Source of the DNA: Shinisaurus crocodilurus | Taxonomy: Eukaryota; Chordata; Lepidosauria; Squamata; Shinisauridae | Direction of reading: 5' to 3' | Assembly (NCBI GenBank): GCA_021292165.1 | Contig: CM037877.1 | Span: 82,181,691 to 82,245,690 of the forward strand | DNA: 64,000 nt | In this document: in pieces, positions 60,033 through 64,000 of the stretch | How the letters are laid out: each line of letters starts with the position of its first letter | Position numbering within the stretch: position 1 is the first letter of the stretch | Notes under the pieces: model-generated | Told to the model about the DNA's origin: nothing | Databases searched by the model: none | What the model saw: the letters and a program-made list of their open reading frames with translations, nothing else | Translations under genes and position numbers: made by a program

Positions 60033-61043
60033 GAAGCCTTTACTCATCCAGTAGAATCTCCATTATCCAAATCAACTGACATTTAGGATTAATTATATGC
60101 CCTCCCACCTGTAGATTGTTTTGCTATCCGCCATATCCACCATGAAACGTCTTGTTAAGAACAAGTTAGAACTCCTTTCTACAGATAGGACTAGAATGAG
60201 TGAAGCTCAAATTCTTTATCCAGGCTGGAAGGATGAATCTTCACTATCAAATTCTTCATTTCCCTTCTTTCTTTCTTTGAAAAGTATAACCCTCTACCAG
60301 TCATTTACCCCCTGGTTCTACCCTCAATCTCTTCCTCAGTCAGAACATAAAGCATTCTTTCACATTCTTTCATGTGTAGTCAAATTAAGCTGCTGTATCC
60401 CTGTCATAATTAAATTCTGTTGTTTATCTCCCACTGTGATCCTCTTGATTTTCTTGTCCTATTGTTCTTGCTTTTTTACACTGGTTCTTTCATTTTGCCT
60501 TTAAGCACTGGTTTCATGCTATGGGTCAGTGCTAATATTAGGCATGAATTATATGGCCATTTGGGAAAGAAAATCAGGAGTTTTAGAATTATTTTCAGAA
60601 GAGGAACCATTTACTTGGCAACTATTCACTGTTGTGGCATTCTGTAAAAGGTGATTTGTGTTCACCCTTTTGAGAGTTCACCCCAGGACCAATTCTCACA
60701 TTATGATTTTCATTTATAAATGTACCAATTAAACAAAATGTGGGATGGATTTATAATCTGTGTCTGCTCATGAGTCAGGCCTAGTCTATGCACTATCATG
60801 TAGGTTATCATGTAGGTTATGCTTAAAATGGGCTTGCATGATGACTTAGCTCTACTAATGTGTAGAGTTCACATATTCTTCTGTATTATGTAGAGATGCC
60901 CCAAATCAGCGCCAGCTGCCACCAATAATATGTAGCTCTGGCATGGGAGTGTTTACACATGATGTGGCAATAGAAACACTGCTCTGGACATCAAAGGGAG
61001 AGGATGTCGCAGTCAGACACCCTCCATTGTGCCTGGATACAGC

Positions 61044-61616
61044 CAGGGATGTTGAAGAGTCCTTGGTCTCGAGTCGAGTCACGAGTCTTTGGACCTGAGT
61101 CTCGAGTCCGAGTCCTTGGTCCAAAATGGTGACTCACGAGTCACTCCCAAAGCTGACTCCACGAGTCCCTATTAAAATCAATGGGTTTTTCCCCCAACAA
61201 AATAAGGCTACTTCAGATGTGTGGCTTAAATAAATTCTAGGCACAAGTGTGCCTTTTTATTTCAAAACTCTGCCACTGATTTTGACAAGAACAGACCAGG
61301 CAGACAAACCCAAAATAACCAGGCAGGCAGAGGAGGCAGGGAACCCCAAACAGGCAGGCAGAGGCAGCCAAACCCCAAATGTCTGAAAGGTTGCATTTTA
61401 GGAAAATGATTTTAAAAAATAAAATCTTCGCCGGCAATCACACTTCTCTCCACTCCTTCTGGCAAAGCCCAGGGATGTTGAAGAGTCCTTGGTCTCAAGT
61501 CCCGAGTCGAGTCTCGAGTCCCATTAAAAATACTGGGACTCAAGTGGGACTCGAGTCAGAGGGGGGACTCAGTCCGACTCACGAGTCGAGTCCTGGAGTC
61601 CGAGTCCCCATCCCTG
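61044..61616. mobile_element. GAGTC-family hAT element, internal deletion derivative
   Basis: 573 bp with the same termini (CAGGGATGTTGAAGAG ... CCCCATCCCTG), flanked by the perfect duplication GATACAGC (61036-61043 and 61617-61624). It lacks the transposase remnant: the sequence passes from a TTTTAAAAAATAAAATC tract straight to CGCCGGCAATCACAC, which is about 320 bp further on in the 59050 copy. Confidence 0.95.
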
Positions 61617-61742
61617 GATACAGCTGCAGCTGAGACTGTCCCCTCCTGCTACAACTGTCACTGTTGAGGCCCTCAGAGGGAGAGGAAGCAGCAGCCCTTC
61701 CCTTACGTTTAGAACCATCTCCGTGACCTGCTGAACTTTTCA

Positions 61743-62087
61743 ACATGGAGCTTTTCTACACTACACACGGCTATTAATCGGCTGTTAATCTGCTGTATCT
61801 ACTTTCGGTTTTGTCACAGAATTAAGATCCAAGTGCTACATTAAGAGTGTTTCCTTTCCTGCTTTTGGCTTCATAACTTCTAGGTGGCACCATGGTATGG
61901 CAGAATAGCACAAATACACAAGTGAAAAAAGCGTTTTCTTTTGCTTTTACAATTAAATACGGCATTTTCCCTGCTCTAAAAAAACTCGATGAAAGTGCTC
62001 TTTAGACACAGAAGCAAAACTGGAGGGTCACAAGCATGAGTAGGGAATAATGAGTGCATGATAAATGCCTCGTGTAGAAAAACCCTA
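61743..62087. mobile_element. GGGCTTCTCT-family MITE, diverged copy
   Basis: GGAGCTTTTCTACACTACAC at the left and the inverted CTCGTGTAGAAAAACCC at the right. The internal GGTGGCACCATGGTATGGCA matches the 24896 and 51898 copies. Confidence 0.6.
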
Positions 62088-62849
62088 ACAATCTAGTGCC
62101 TAAATTTGCTTTCTTCCTCTCTTCTCTCCGACTCCCAATCCCCTTTCCTTTTGTGTTGTGTCTCTTAGACTGTAAGCCTGCAGGCAAGGACTGTCTTATT
62201 TCTGAACTTTGTGAGCTGCTCTGGGAACCTTGTCTGAAGAGTGGAATAAAAATGCTTCGAATACATACATAATATATTGAACAGATCTGTGTAGTATGGC
62301 AGAAATAGGGATATGTGAAGGTCCTTTCAATTGTTCCTGACAGGCCTCAGACTCCGTATATTGGGCTGCTGCTTGAACTGCAGGGCGAAGTGGTATACGT
62401 CCTTCCAGTGTTACCATCTCATAGGTGACTGAAAAGTGACCCTCCTTCCCCAGTTCCACAGGGTTTGCTTAATGCAATGATGTAGCAAAAGTCACCATGA
62501 AGTCAATAATTATCATTTTATGGCAACTTAAGATCTAACGGGTAAAGTCCAAGATGCTCGCATTTTGTTTAAACCTCCAGCAAAATTCACATCTTAGCTG
62601 TAAGTAACCTTTGAAGATACTCTTATCCTGAAAAGTCTGCCATACCATAGCCTAAAAATAAGGAACTATGGTGTCAGGAAGAGAAGCTACTGAAATCAGA
62701 AATAGAAAAGGTCAGTTGCTATTTTGAAAGCTGTGTGCTATATAACTGCGGTTTTGTGACATCAGTGCTGTAAACCACACATTTCCCCCAGTAGTTCATT
62801 TTCATCATAAACTAGGCCAGCCTTTGTTGTGAAATACATTGTGGAGCAT

Positions 62850-63105
62850 TTACTTATTTATTTATTTGAAATGTAATAAATCACAGGATGAATTTCTACA
62901 ACTATTCCCCCCACCCCTATGTAGGGATGTACCAATGTACTATTTAGTTGTGGAGAAACGAGCCTTTGGGGGTACACACACACACCTCAGGTGTGAACCG
63001 GCTGGGGTGGGGTGTGCATAGTTAGCGTGTGGAGAAAGGGGCCTTTGGGGGTTCCTGCATGCATGCACATACGCACACACACACACACACACGCCTCCTC
63101 ATGTG
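62850..63105. repeat. (TTTA)n and two (CA)n tracts
   Basis: TTTATTTATTTATTT at about 62850-62865 and CA repeats at about 62974-62987 and 63075-63092. The two CA tracts sit in a local direct duplication sharing GAGCCTTTGGGGGT / GGGCCTTTGGGGGT. Confidence 0.85.
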
Positions 63106-63149
63106 TAAACCAAGTGGGGCCTGGCGCCTGGAGGAGTCAGGCTGAAAGC

Positions 63150-63780
63150 GTTCATATGTAAATGTTGTTCAAGCCCTGAGTCATGAGTTCCCTTTCCCCT
63201 GCCTGGCCAGGTGAGGTGCATGGTGATTGGCTAAGAGGCAGCAGAGGAGGGGAGGGGGGAAAAAGGTATATTTCCCAAGGCGTGGTTTTTGGTCTTTGTC
63301 TTTGTTCTACCCGGCTGTGGTAATGGCGGAAAGCCAAGGACCCCAGGCAGCTCCTGGTAAAATTAGCTGGATTGAGGGCTCTAGTAAAGGCAAGCCTTGT
63401 GGGAGTTTCACCCATCTCGGACCTTCGGGTAGATGTGGTAATCTCCCTCGGGCAACAAGGCTGTGCTGGATTTAACCCTTGAAGAGAACACCCTCAGGTA
63501 CCTCACAATCAAACACAATCAAACCTGATTCCTTAATAACTCTCAGGCACATACCCTCTGGTGTGTGCCTGAGAGTTATTAAGGAATCAGGTTTGATTGT
63601 GTTTTAGCTCTATTTCTGTGTACTAAAGTGTCTCTTTAAAGTGTTTATTTTGTGTGCTTCTCTCATTTCCCTAATCTTGTTGTTTAAATGCTACCAGAAT
63701 AAACCTTGTCGTGGTTTTACCCCACATGGGTTTTGTAGTATGTGAGTTCAGTATCTAAATCCAGGTTACAGAAATTGAAG
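63150..63780 (+). mobile_element. LTR-like block
   Basis: A GC-richer stretch with TATA-like AAGGTATATTTCCC near 63265, and AATAAA at 63698-63703 followed by a T-rich GTGGTTTTACCCC tract. It carries GTAATGGCGGAAAGCCAAGG and TCACCCATCTCGGACCTTCG between them. The layout matches promoter-R-polyA of an LTR and resembles the 25130 and 37440 blocks in plan. No retroviral coding frame. The ends are not resolved. Confidence 0.4.
63511..63604. repeat. Near-perfect 45-bp hairpin with 4-nt loop
   Basis: The left arm (63511-63555, beginning AAACACAATCAAACCTGATT) is the reverse complement of the right arm (63560-63604) except for one base, which would be a G-U pair in RNA. The loop is CTCT. It lies inside the LTR-like block. 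Confidence 0.97.
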
Positions 63781-64000
63781 GCGAGTCCCTGAACAGAGAT
63801 TCAAGTAGGGTTGCAGACAGCTGAGGCTGGCAATCTGGTACCTTGAGATCTCAGGGGGTCTTGGTTCCTTTGGGGTAGGAAAGGGTGGGGGTGTGGCGGG
63901 CCAGCCAGCCCCCCCTTCCTCCACATTAGTCATTTCATAATTCATGTTATTGCCCATATTCCATTTCCATTCTTAAAGCTCACTGCTCTCCTTTGTGGGC

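Overview
This is vertebrate nuclear DNA, almost certainly from a squamate reptile (most likely a lizard). There are no prokaryotic-style genes. The coding content is eight short exons with canonical splice sites, scattered in AT-rich, transposon-laden DNA. The squamate call rests on tRNA-derived SINEs matching the Sauria SINE family, several copies of short palindromic DNA transposons common in lizard genomes, and L2/CR1-type LINE tails.

Two genes face each other tail to tail. On the + strand, 3834-3940 and 6435-6565 are the last two coding exons of a TRPM6/TRPM7-type channel-kinase: the zinc-binding end of the alpha-kinase domain and the C-terminal tail, followed by a 3' UTR. On the - strand, six consecutive exons (56659-56780, 53728-53860, 50725-50832, 46714-46824, 43532-43644, 40813-40968) encode the whole C-terminal part of the ligand-binding domain of the nuclear receptor ROR-beta (RORB), ending in the AF-2 helix and a stop codon. 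All intron phases agree, so both genes look intact. In human, RORB and TRPM6 are convergent neighbours on chromosome 9q21, so the channel-kinase is called TRPM6 from synteny. The DNA-binding and hinge exons of RORB lie beyond the right edge, and the rest of TRPM6 lies beyond the left edge.

Layout: 1-695 is a GC-rich member of a hAT-like family whose ends are packed with GAGTC motifs. 696-6434 is TRPM6 intron and exon. 6566 to about 7590 is TRPM6 3' UTR. 7900-26900 is intergenic DNA dense in SINEs, LINE fragments, Tc1/mariner-like and hAT-like elements, large palindromes, and a nest of three elements at 24.9-26.9 kb. 17.99-18.83 kb is repeat-free and looks like a conserved regulatory block. 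27.3-40.8 kb is mostly repeat-poor and may include a long RORB 3' UTR. 40.8-56.8 kb is the RORB exon series with repeats in its introns. 56.8-64 kb is upstream RORB intron, holding a PIF/Harbinger-like MITE, two complete GAGTC hAT elements with perfect 8-bp target duplications, and an LTR-like block that contains a near-perfect 45-bp hairpin.

The most unusual material is mobile DNA: the GAGTC hAT family (three members, one with transposase remnants, one a deletion derivative, one with a GC-rich cargo), a 5S-rRNA-headed SINE with a CR1-like tail, and several long palindromes. No RNA gene, CRISPR array or complete protein-coding gene is present.
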